DNA from: Oegoconia quadripuncta | Taxonomy: Eukaryota; Arthropoda; Insecta; Lepidoptera; Autostichidae | NCBI GenBank assembly: GCA_949316235.1 | Contig: OX438757.1 | Location: 16,245,505 to 16,309,504, forward strand | Length of the DNA stretch: 64,000 bases | Direction of reading: 5' to 3' | Part shown: positions 44,593 through 54,800 of the stretch, piece by piece | How positions within the stretch are numbered: the first letter of the stretch is position 1 | How the letters are laid out: each line of letters opens with the position of its first letter | The notes under the pieces: model-generated | What the model was told of the DNA's origin: nothing | Seen by the model: the letters and a program-made list of their open reading frames with translations, nothing else | Databases searched by the model: none | Position numbers and translations under genes: made by a program

Positions 44593-44909
44593 TGGTGTCG
44601 ATTCAGATGTACAACGAACTAACTAAATTTAAAGCAGATACATCCTTTTCTAACACTATTAACACGAAAGGGACGACTATAAATTAAGTCCTGTCAAATT
44701 AAGTAAAAGGATCAAAACAAGCACTTCCAATATTAGGTGTACACCTAGCGGCGTCACGATTAAAATACTATGGAGCGACTTGTTTTGACAGCTCTTAACT
44801 TAATTTGACAGGACTTAATTTATAGTCGTCCCTTTCATGTTAATAGTGTTAGAAAAGGATGTATCTGCTTTAAATTTAGTTAGTTCGTTGTACATCCGAA
44901 TCGACACCA
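44593..44909. mobile_element. Foldback MITE with about 110 bp inverted arms
   Basis: The left arm begins GGTGTCGATTCAGATGTACA at 44594 and runs to about 44705. The right arm is its near-perfect complement from about 44798, ending TGTACATCCGAATCGACACC. The spacer is about 90 bp (with GGTGTACACCTAGCGGCGTC). No coding frame. Confidence 0.85.
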
Positions 44910-45570
44910 TTACCTTTTTAAACTAAGTATCACACCCAAATGTTGCATAGAAAACTATGCTTAACTCTTTGATGACAGGGTTCATATTGTAGATTTCCTT
45001 GACTATGAATAGTTGAGCTAAAATCTTTTTATTAATTTGACCTGCCAGTGTTATCGAATGTCAAATCAAGAATTTGTCTACGAGCAAAAGTCAACTTTAA
45101 GATGACAAATCTTTTTATTTTGCGACTGTACGAACAAAAGACGAACATTTGAAATGCGACAGGCTTGGGCTGCACTGTGCCATGTGCTTACATTGCGGTT
45201 ATATACTCACTTGTCTCTAAACCTTGCCACTACGAATTGTGGATCCCTGTTTACTTGTGAGAGTCTACACACGTACTGCGTTCAGAATTCTAATATCATG
45301 CTAATTGTTCCACAAATAATATAATTAGGGTTCAATGCAGTAATAATAATTAACGGGCAAATATTTACTCACATTTCTATTTGACGTGCTTGCTCATCGT
45401 CATTTTGGTTTGAAATGGTTCACCACCGACATGTGTTTTACACAAGGGCAAAACAATGGACTTCAATAACATTATAGTATCTACCTCCACAGTGCATCAT
45501 CAGATATTAATCAAATTTATATGGGATTAGTCTGACTGTAAACCCTATCAAATAAAAAATAATCATCGAA
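44910..45570. other. Intergenic, no gene seen
   Basis: No recognisable coding or RNA feature. Confidence 0.35.
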
Positions 45571-45574
45571 ATCG

Positions 45575-45770
45575 ATTAACAATTGACCAAAATATGGATG
45601 GACATCCCCCTGTTGGGGCACTGCCTCCTCTCACTGGGAGAGGATATGCGCCATAATCCACCACGAGGACCCAGTGCGGATTGGTAGATTTGTATCAGAC
45701 AGACAGTCAGTGTTTTTAAGCCGTCTCTGTAAGCCACTGACTTGGCATAACGACTGCCTTTAAGCACGAC
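45575..45770. repeat. Dispersed repeat fragment (GGCACTGCCTCCTCTCACTG type)
   Basis: GGGCACTGCCTCCTCTCACT, GGATATGCGCCATAATCCAC and CCCAGTGCGGATTGGTAGAT, related to the front of 42165-42420. Confidence 0.55.
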
Positions 45771-45910
45771 CTCCGAAGCACGGAAACACTCGTATTAAAA
45801 TGCCACTAATGGTCACCCATCCAAGGACTGACCGCGTTAAACATTGCGACTGTGCCACGAGTGCTTCAAATGGCTAAATAATATAGCTATTATTTTATTA
45901 CTTTAATACA

Positions 45911-46190
45911 ACCGCCTCCGTGGCTCAATGTATACAACATTGGGTTTACGATTCGGAGGTCGCAGGTTCGATCCCCAGCGGGGTACATGTTTAAGTACTC
46001 GGTTTGGTTGGTGGTATAGGGCATTTTAAATGTCCGCCTGGCTAGCTACCACCATCTTGTCTAAATCTGCCGCCAAGCAGCAATGTGAATAGCATTGTTT
46101 CCGGGTCAGTACGCTTCCACCTTCGACCTCATCTTCACTTAACATCAGGTGTGATTGAGGTCAAGTACAAAGCCGTCTTGCATAAAAAAA
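45911..46190 (+). repeat. SINE-A with internal deletion
   Basis: Head and B box (GGTTCGATCCCC) intact, then AGCATTGTTTCCGGGTCAGT, which skips about 45 bases of the body compared with 15687-16017. Tail and A-run intact. Confidence 0.85.
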
Positions 46191-46293
46191 AATATATATT
46201 GTATATATCTAAAATATATATTAGTATACATTTGGTAACTTGGTACTCTTTCAACCCTGTTAGATGACTCTTTGAAAGTCGTTCAATACAAGA

Positions 46294-46400
46294 GTGAATG
46301 AAGCATTTAATGAGAGTAAAGTAGTATGTCAGGATCGTTGCAAGTGGAAATCAATAGTCTCTGCCTACCCCATATGCTCACATGTATTTATGTACGCCAT
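46294..46400 (+). pseudogene. RTE-like LINE C-terminal scrap
   Basis: MNEAFNESKVVCQDRCKWKS then IVSAYPICS resembles the CQDR-x-KWKSIVSAYP end of an insect LINE. A companion upstream segment of the same kind of protein is at 61680-61805. Confidence 0.6.
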
Positions 46401-46644
46401 TATTATAGTCTACGGAACCCACGTCCATAAAACAAATTGTAGCATTAACAAAGTTATCAATTTAGCTGACAGGACGTTGTATATCATATCGCTATACTCA
46501 ACACATAGGTAAACTATCTATACAGCGCAGTTCATTATGTGACAGATTAACTTGGCCATTAAAATAGGGTGTTGTATTTTTTAAACTACGTGTAATTTCA
46601 GACGAGCAAAGTATTTTAACGTAAAATATATGATATGATTTGTT

Positions 46645-46694
46645 GAATCTAACTAATATTATAAATGCGAAAGTATATTAATGCGAAAGCAAAA

Positions 46695-46748
<54 letters not shown>

Positions 46749-46965
46749 ACACACACATAATAATACAAGGTTTTTTTTTTTAATTAAGTGATAGTATCTA
46801 ATCTATTAATAATTACAATGTTTACTATGCTTAGTTAAGGAAGAGCAAGATTTTCTGGCACAGGTATCCTTATACCTAAAAGGAAATCTTAACATTACGT
46901 TGCATGTGATTCCTAAAGAAAGAAATAAACATTTTTTCAATTTTCATTTTATCTTTTTCATTTGT
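46645..46965 (+). repeat. Dispersed repeat with (AC)n and Helitron-like start
   Basis: TCTAACTAATATTATAAATG-CGAAAG, an (AC)n tract (about 46690-46757), then the same sequence as 28110-28300 (AAGTGATAGTATCTAATCTA). Confidence 0.7.
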
Positions 46966-46974
46966 ATGTTTATT

Positions 46975-47255
46975 TGTTACTCAATCACGGTGAAATGGAT
47001 GAACGGATTTGGATGAAATTTGGATGAAATTGGGTATCTACGTAGAATATACCCTATTAATATCTTAATAGATAGAGGATAGGATTTTTTAACCCGATAA
47101 AGTGAGTAGTTCCCGCGGGATAAACATAATATATTTAAATGGATGAACGGAACGGAACTACTCACTTTATCGGGTTAAAAAATCCTATCCCCTATCTATT
47201 AAGATATTAACAGGGTATATTCTACGTAGATACCAAATTTCATGTGTCTAGTAAT
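46975..47255. repeat. Large palindrome of Helitron-like internal sequence, about 82 bp arms
   Basis: GGTATCTACGTAGAATATAC from about 47032 is mirrored by the complement ending near 47233. Both arms contain GGATAGGATTTTTTAACCCG-type sequence. The centre holds CCCGCGGGATAAACATAAT and GGATGAACGGAACGG. Confidence 0.75.
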
Positions 47256-47333
47256 CTGTAAAACTGCCCTTTTTAGAAATAGCATTTTTGCGATGGCTCC
47301 AATTATATGCAACAAGATACCTAAATCTATTAG

Positions 47334-47610
47334 ACGACCTGTTTGGTGCAATGGTTAGCAACTCTGACCACTATACCAAAAGGTTGCGGGTTCGAATCCC
47401 GCTAGGGGCATATGTTTGTGTGATGAATACGGACATGTGTACCCGAGTTATGGATGTTTTCATTTATAATAAGTATTTATTTACAAAAAAAAAAAATGTA
47501 TTTATGTATTATATCAACTATCTGGTATCCACAACACAAGCATATAGTTGCTTACTGTGGAACTAGATGGCGCTGTGTGTATGTCTAAGGATATTTATTT
47601 ATTTATTATT
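47334..47610 (+). repeat. SINE-B, full length
   Basis: Head ACGACCTGTTTGGTGCAATG, B box GGTTGCGGGTTCGAATCCCG, tail AACTAGATGGCGCTGTGTGT and TATTTATTTATTATTTATT. Closest to the family consensus in this window. Confidence 0.85.
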
Positions 47611-48035
47611 TATTAGAGATTCGGGCGATTTAAACATATTTAAGAACGTATTATATAAATTTTTAACCGATAAAACGTATTATACTATCAAAGAGTTTTT
47701 GAATGACAAATTCGTATAAATTGTTTCTGGCTAGATTACGGTTAATTAAATTTAAGTTCAAATTTGACAATCGTTGCTATATAAAGGTTTTATATTTTTG
47801 TTGCCATATACATACCTACCTAATTATAATATGACATGATAACATTATTAATATGACTTAAATGATTTAATACAACTTTTCCATCTTTGGTGTAGTTAAG
47901 TAATTATAATATTATATATATAATATTATTTTATATATATATTATAATAGTATGTAGAAATTTGTTTTGTATGCCAATGTGCGGATCACAGGGCTCTGTC
48001 AGTTTTCTATGTAACATCACTATTGTATTTTACCT
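47611..48035. other. Intergenic, no gene seen
   Basis: AT-rich. An imperfect AT palindrome (TAATATTATATATATAATATTA) lies near 47905-47950. Confidence 0.4.
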
Positions 48036-48215
48036 GTGTATCACAAATATTATTATTTGATTGATTGATTGATTGATTCATCCAAATTCGTTCATCCATT
48101 TCACCGTGATTGAGCAACAAACAAATAAACATACAAACAAACTTTCGCATATTTCCGCGATTAAGTTATTCCACGCAGGCGAAGCCGCGGGCGGAAAGCT
48201 AGTAGCTAAATATCA
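48036..48215. mobile_element. Helitron-like ends fused (inverted start plus 3-prime end)
   Basis: (GATT)n then the inverted 5-prime part (TTCATCCATTTCACCGTGAT, 48085) joined to a plus-strand 3-prime end (GTTATTCCACGCAGGCGAAG, CCGCGGGCGGAAAGCTAG at about 48185-48202). The CTAG end fits Helitron 3-prime termini. Confidence 0.5.
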
Positions 48216-48329
48216 ATATAATTTATTTATTTAACACTTTATTTTACACAAAATGCTCATTAAAAAGAATTAAATACACTTGTACAAAGGGCGAGCGTAT
48301 CTCTATTTTTTTTTTAATTATTATTTTTC

Positions 48330-48390
48330 TATAAATTTCCACGATAAAGTTATTCCACGCAGGCGTAGCCGCGGGCAGAATGCTAGTGTC
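48330..48390 (+). repeat. Helitron-like 3-prime end
   Basis: AAGTTATTCCACGCAGGCGT then AGCCGCGGGCAGAATGCTAG. Confidence 0.5.
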
Positions 48391-48469
48391 AAATAAATCA
48401 TACCTAATAAATCAATAACAATCATCTTAATTTAAGCTTTTTTTAATAAAATTTTGGCTCTAGTTTATG

Positions 48470-49010
48470 TACAACGAATTTGCACTTAACCTCAATCACA
48501 CCTGATGTTAAGTGAACATGAGGCCGAAGGTGGAAGCAGGCTCACACGGAACCTATATCTTATCTTCGACGACCGATTGGTGTAGTGGATAGTGACCCTG
48601 TCAGCGAAATCAACGGTTGCGGGTTCGAATCCCGCGACGGGTAAATGTTTGTGTGATGAATATGAACATTTATTCCTGAGTCATGGATGTTTATATAAAT
48701 ATTTATGTATTATCCGTTATCTAGTATTCATAGCACAAGCTTTGCTTAGTTTGGGACTAGATGTTTGGTGTAAGTCTCCGAAATATTTATTTATATTTAT
48801 TTATTTATTTATCTTATCTATAACTCGAACATAAAAATGCTGTTAACATTGCTGTTTGTCTGCAGATATAGGTAAGATGGTGGTAGCTAGCCAGGTGAAC
48901 ATTTAAAATGCACTAACACCAACCAAACCGTACTAAACATGGATCAAACCCACGACCTCCGATTCGTAAGCCCTATCAATGTTGTTTAAACACACGGTTC
49001 TCCAATTTAA
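48470..49010 (-). repeat. SINE-A split by a SINE-C insertion
   Basis: Inverted SINE-A tail and body (48470-48565) and the remaining body and head (about 48811-49005, GATGGTGGTAGCTAGCCAGG) flank a plus-strand SINE-C. ATCTTATCT occurs on both sides (48557-48565 and 48811-48819) as the target duplication. Confidence 0.85.
48566..48810 (+). repeat. SINE-C, full length
   Basis: Head CGACGACCGATTGGTGTAGT, B box GGTTGCGGGTTCGAATCCCG, linker GTGTGATGAATATGAACATT, tail AGTTTGGGACTAGATG with GTCTCCGAAATATTTATT and a TTTAT repeat. Confidence 0.85.
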
Positions 49011-49070
49011 TAATAATATGTTAAATAATAATCATTCTTTTTTTAGCTAGTATATATAAATAAATAAATA

Positions 49071-49266
49071 TTTCGGACACTTACACCAATCATCTAGTCC
49101 CAAACTAAGCAAAGCTTATACTATGGATACTAGATAACGGATAAACATACATAAATATTTATATAAACATCCATGACTCGGGGACAAATGTTCGTATTCA
49201 TCACACAAACATTTACCCGTCGCGGGATTCGAACCCAAGTCACTATCCACTACACCAACCGGTCGT
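49071..49266 (-). repeat. SINE-C copy
   Basis: Inverted: AAATATTTCGGACACTTACA, CCCAAACTAAGCAAAGC, CGTCGCGGGATTCGAACCC (B box) and CACTACACCAACCGGTCGT (head). A segment between B and A boxes is missing. Confidence 0.8.
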
Positions 49267-49399
49267 GAAATATTAACTTAGTGTGCATGAAAAAGGCAAA
49301 TTTTAAAACTTAATTAAACATAATCTACGGATACAGGAAATACATAAATAAAACAATTAAATATTAAAAATGTTGTGCTTTATTAACAGTCTCATTTAA

Positions 49400-50015
49400 A
49401 ATACATAAATTAAAAGCATTCCAAGCTCAAATGAATTACATTTTTAACGTCTTTGTATGTGAAGTAAGCATTGATTGCCATTTTGTTAATGATTCATTAA
49501 TTTATATTAATTACAATACAATACAAATACACTTTAATGTACAACAGATAAGAAAATACAGTTTCAGAAAAGTGGTAAGAATGGAATGTACAATTTGGCG
49601 ACCTTATCACTAAAAGCGATCTCTTCCACGCAACCTTTGGGTATAAGGACAATATATTTGAAATAGGTGGGTTGTGGGTTGTGCCGTATTAAATAGAGAT
49701 GCAGATACAAATTACGTGAATAAATTTCATATATTTATATACACATACATACATAGATCAATAGACAAATATACCTACTTAAACATAACATCTATAAAAT
49801 AGCAACAAAATACAAACGAAATATATAGGTGTACTAAATAAATAAAAATTAATTCTTTATTTCGGGCACAAAATACATATTTATATAAATGAGTATTGTG
49901 TTTTGTAAAATGTATGTTCTCCTTTTGTACATTAAAGTGTATTTGTATTGTATTGTATTGTATAAAAAAACTGTTTAGTACTGTTTATAGACAAATGTTT
50001 TTCAAATAATTATTT
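49400..50015. repeat. Intergenic with two short retroelement tails
   Basis: CAATACAATACAAATACACT (49515, inverted) with TGTACAATTTGGCGACCTTA, and TTGTACATTAAAGTGTATTT plus (TATTG)n (49925-49965, plus). The same tail is nested at 3846-3901. No gene. Confidence 0.55.
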
Positions 50016-50017
50016 AG

Positions 50018-50295
50018 GAGATGCAAAGAGAGTCGCATTCTACTGTCACTGTACGTTTCTCAAGAAACTTCCAACCACGTACGACCACCCTGTGGAACGG
50101 ACTTCCTGCAGCGGTATTCCCGAACGAGTACGACATTGGAACCTTCAAGAAACGAGCCTACACCTTCCTCAAAGGCCGGCAACGCATCTGTGACCTTTTT
50201 GGTGTTGCGGGTGTCCATGGGCGGCGGTGATTGCTTTCCATCAGGTGACCCGCATGCTCGTTTGCCGCCCTCTCGTGTAAAAAAAAAATCTAAAA
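50018..50295 (+). pseudogene. LINE ORF2 C-terminus (family L3) and 3-prime end
   Basis: Frame [20 protein letters not shown], then [20 protein letters not shown] and [20 protein letters not shown], ending GRR-stop. The 3-prime part has GGCGGCGGTGATTGCTTTCC and ATCAGGTGACCCGCATGC. An inverted copy is at 63265-63525. Only the C-terminus is present. Confidence 0.8.
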
Positions 50296-50714
50296 TCGAC
50301 AGGTCCGTATTCAATTCAAATCAATTCTTTATTGCATGCCATAATGTGTGTACAGGTGGTCATTAAAAAAAAAACAATGGTTCATTATGGACCCTGTCGG
50401 GCACAACAATTTGGAGAGAGGAGGACGATTTTTACGGAGCTTTATATTATAACATATTTATATTAAATTACCTTTTTCATATTAAAACATTAATTCATAA
50501 TTAGTTTATCATTTAAATATTCGTCAATTGTATAATAACATTTTATAATTGAAAATTGCTTCAATTTTTTTAATAATAGAATTGTCATTGGTTTAATTTT
50601 TTAATAGGTCAGGCAATTTATTATATATTTTTATAGACATTACAAATTATTCATACAGGTTTTATTTACTAATAAGACAAACTAAACTACTTATACAGGT
50701 TGAATTTAAATTCG

Positions 50715-51000
50715 TTTAATTCCCATTAACTGGTGACGCCACTATTGATTACGTACAACTTTGCCCAACGAACCATAGTCGAATTTTATCAAAAAATTTC
50801 GATTATTCATACAAAGTAAACCATTCTGAGACCGCCTTTAGTATGGAAGTCCAACAATTTTCCATACTAAAGGTGGTTTCAGAATACTTTAGTATGTATG
50901 GGTCATCGAATTTTTTTTTGATTATATACGACTATGGTATATTGGGGAAAGATGTTGTAATCAGGGAGTGGAGTCATCAGTAAACCAGAATTACACGACT
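50715..51000. mobile_element. MITE-like element with 26 bp hairpin (TAACTGGTGACGCCACT type)
   Basis: ATTCTGAGACCGCCTTTAGT-ATGGAA and its near complement TTCCATACTAAAGGTGGTTT-CAGAAT form the core (about 50823-50886). Outer segments match 20225-20350. Confidence 0.65.
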
Positions 51001-51119
51001 TAAATTTCAACCTGTATACACCAAAATTCAGTATAGGTATAGAAAAGTAAAAGATGCATCTGTATCCACATATTAGTTAATAAACTTTCGCCTTTACATT
51101 TAGTTAGGTATACCTTTAA

Positions 51120-51350
51120 ATATTAATTTATTGTATTGTAATGGGCTTGTCCAAGTGCGCGGAAAAGGTAGCATGACAACTTGCGATATACTCGTAGATA
51201 ATCCCATATTTTATCACTGTCATCTGCCAAAATGAGGACATAGCAGTCGTACAGCAGCATTTTGACAGATAAGAGTGATAAAATATGGACAGAACAGAAC
51301 GTGTGACACACTATATCGCGTATGTTCATGCTACTCATGATGATCCTTAA
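51120..51350. mobile_element. MITE-like element with internal inverted repeat
   Basis: CCATATTTTATCACTGTCAT and GATAAGAGTGATAAAATATGG are imperfect inverted arms. Outer parts GGTAGCATGACAACTTGCGA and TCGCGTATGTTCATGCTAC also pair loosely. Confidence 0.5.
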
Positions 51351-51464
51351 AAAAATAAAAACGTTCTAGTTACCTATTTAGTTAATTACACTGTGCATAA
51401 ATCTGTCAATGTACTCGTATTTATTTGCCAGTATAATAAATTATATACATGATCATCTCCCACT

Positions 51465-51515
51465 TTTGTCAATTGTGATTGAGGTCAAGTACCAACCCGT
51501 CGTGCATAAAAATAA
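51465..51515 (+). repeat. SINE-A tail scrap
   Basis: AATTGTGATTGAGGTCAAGT, ACCAACCCGTCGTGCATAAA. Confidence 0.65.
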
Positions 51516-51718
51516 AAACTTTCATCACTTTCGCCAATGCTGATATATGTCAAGAGCATTGATTTACTTATTTTAGTTTCTACCCTGTATGTTAATTTGC
51601 AATGGAAGACAACATTGGTATGGTACCGCATGGTTTGTTCACGTTGTCCCGTTCCTCTCAGGCCGCATGAATATGAAACTCTTTGTATTTTTAATTTGAG
51701 TCAAAAATATTTAAAATT

Positions 51719-51724
51719 TTTATT
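51719..51724 (-). terminator. Candidate poly(A) signal of LRR copy 4
   Basis: AATAAA on the minus strand, about 125 bases past the stop codon of copy 4. Confidence 0.4.
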
Positions 51725-51848
51725 CATATGGGTGAAATCAGGAAATTCTGATCGCGTAGTAAAGCTGAACTACTTTACAACGCGATGTAGACACTTCTAA
51801 AAAATGTCGAAATTTTCGTACAAATTCTAAAAATGTCAACTCAAGCAT

Positions 51849-54800
51849 TTACAAAGCTGAATTTTCCATCGCCTCTGGTAAGTGACGTGTACTATTAGAA
51901 CGTGCGCTAGGTACAAATATCCCAGAATTATATAATCTCAACAATATAAAACAGACTAATACAATTAATATCAAACCAACACATACTTCAATAAATATAA
52001 ATGATTTGGTGTCTGTGTTTTCCACACTTTGCAGAGCGTCGTGGTTTGGGGCATTACCAACAAAAGGACGCTCATGCCGAGATGTCGGAGATGGCAGCTT
52101 ATTCTCTATTTCGGTGAGTATTTTTTGTTTCTCAACTGCGATAGTCCCTTCCAAATCTTGCTTTAGTTTATTAAAATTGGGCGTGAAGTTATCAATAGTA
52201 TAAACGCTCCTTGTATCCGTCGAATTTGTGGATAACACTTTTAAAATTTTTTCTAACAAAGAATTTGTTTTAGTGTTTCCTTCAGCAATAATTGATCTGA
52301 AATCAACAGCAAACTTTCCGATGTTATCAATTTTACTTGATATATTTGCGAAGTATTGTGTGTCATTATTTATTGGTATTAATTTTCCGGTAGACATATT
52401 ACGTAAAATATCTCTGATATTACTGAGAACGTCATCGTTTATATTGTAAATGGTATTTGGTGTAATTTTGGTTTTATTAATATTATCTACGTTACATGTA
52501 ATGCCTTGAACATTTTCATCATTATTTTCATCAATTTTTATCGCAGTGATTGTGAGTGGCAAGTTAATCTTCTTTATATTAACCAATACATTACACGGTA
52601 GTGGATTTCCACCTATACTAAGTTTTGATAAATCTGTACTAGCGAACTCAGAAATATTAAGAGAGCCAATCTTATTATAATCTGCTATCAAAACACTCAA
52701 GCTACGAAGTTCATAAAATCTTTCACTTTCTAAATCTTCAATAGAATTAAAAGAGACATCGATAGTATTTAAGTGTATCAATCCTCGAAAAATGCCGTAG
52801 CTCATAGATGTTAAGGAATTATGAGAAATATTAAGCAAATGCAAGTTTTCATTGTCCTTGAAAACCCCTGACTGGATATATGTTATTCTATTGTAACTGA
52901 GGTCTAAAGTCGTTAACCGTGTAATGTTACAAAAAGCTCCGGTTTCAACTCTAACTATATCATTGTTACTCAGTGTTAATGTGTACAGATTTGTTAAGTA
53001 ACTTAACCGCAAGGATGTAACATTACTGATTCTTGAGTATGACATGACTAATTCCGTTAACGGGACGTTACCAATATTTGTAAATATTGTATTATTTGGT
53101 ATTGCCGATAAAAACAAACTTGATAATTGTTGGCATTTATCGAGTGAAATATCAAATTTTAAAGATGGGTTAAAAGAAACATCCAAATGACGTAGATCTT
53201 TTTGCTCAGTAAACGCTTCATTATGAATTGTTTGGATCCGATTATACGACAAATTTATCTTGACAAGCCGTTTCAAACCATTAAAAGAAGTAATTATATC
53301 TGTTATAAAATTATTGCTTAATGTCAATGAAATTAAATTATCTAATTCCGTTGTATTCACTTCAAAGTTTCTAAGGCGATTAAAGGATAAATCTAAATTC
53401 TCCATAGCTCCAGTATTTGAAAAAGCATTAAATTGCAGCTCAGCAATTTTGCTGTGAGATATGTTCAAATCTTTTAATTGTGTCATGCCTTTGAAAGAAT
53501 GATTATTTACCGTAGTCAAGAATGTACCTGAAATATCAAGACTTGGTAATAAAAGTAAACCTTCAAAGGTACTCTCTTCTAGCATACCACTTATGGGATT
53601 ATGAGAAATTTGAAAATTTAACAAATCTTTGAGAGATTTAAAAGAATTTGCCGTAAGGTCAGTAATATTATTGTATGATAAATCTAGAAACTGTAGCCCA
53701 ATTAATGCTTGAAAATATTGAGGTTTCACTTGAAATATATTGTTATTAGAAAGCAGTAAATATTGGAGATTATTCAAGTCTTCTTTATTAAAATCTATTG
53801 CCGTTATATAGTTTCTAGACAAATCTAGCACATTTAAACTACGAAGAGTTTTAAAAGAGTTCTTACACAATGAGTTTATTGTGTTATTGTTCAACAGAAG
53901 TATCCTTAGAGATTCTAGACCAAAAAATGTTAAATCTTCAACAACACATATTTGTTGATTACTTAAATCCAGCTCATTTATCAATGCCAAGCCTTCAAAA
54001 GTACCTCGTGTAATTGATCCTTCCATATTATTTTCCTTTATTGAAAACGTTGATATAGTATTACCTTTGAACAAATCTTTTGGTAAAGTTTTTATGTTGT
54101 TTTTAAATAAATTTATACTCTGTAACCTGGTTGCATTTACAAAGTTTCCATTACCTATGGAGTTTATCACATTGTTACTTAAATCCAAAAATTGCAGAAG
54201 TACCATATTGCTGAACACGTTTTCCTCAATTGTGACTATATTATTACAATTTAAGTCAAGCCTTTTAATGCTAATTAATTTTTGAAAATCATTTAACTTT
54301 ATAATTGATATTTTATTATAACTAAGGTCTAATACCTCAAGTTTATTGAATCTCATCAAGGATGATCCGATTTCTTTAATATTATTATGTGACAGGTACA
54401 AATGAACTAAATTCTTTAACCCTTCAAATGTCAGCACATCTAACTCTTTGATAAAGTTATGGGATAAATCTAAAGTTTCCATCTCAGAGAATGAATTAAA
54501 TACAGCATCAGGAATGTTATTCAGATAATTGAAGGCTAAATTCAGTTTTATTAGTTTTTTGAAAGGGTACCCATCATTTATTTCTTCTATATTATTGATA
54601 ATGTTATGCGAGTAATCTATCTCTGTTAACGAAACCATTTCAAATTCGCTACTAAGCTTTGCTTCGGTTAAAGCATTTCTGGACATGTTGATCCTTGCTA
54701 GATTCTCCATCGATGGCAAATCTGGATAAAAATTGCACTCGTTATTGCTAAGGTCCAGAGAAGTTATGATGTGAGAGCCATGTGTTTCACGCAATGATAC

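Noticed and set aside
52006..54285. Plus-strand genes inside LRR copies 2-4
   Set aside because: All are antisense reading-frame shadows of the LRR exons, produced by their repetitive codon pattern.
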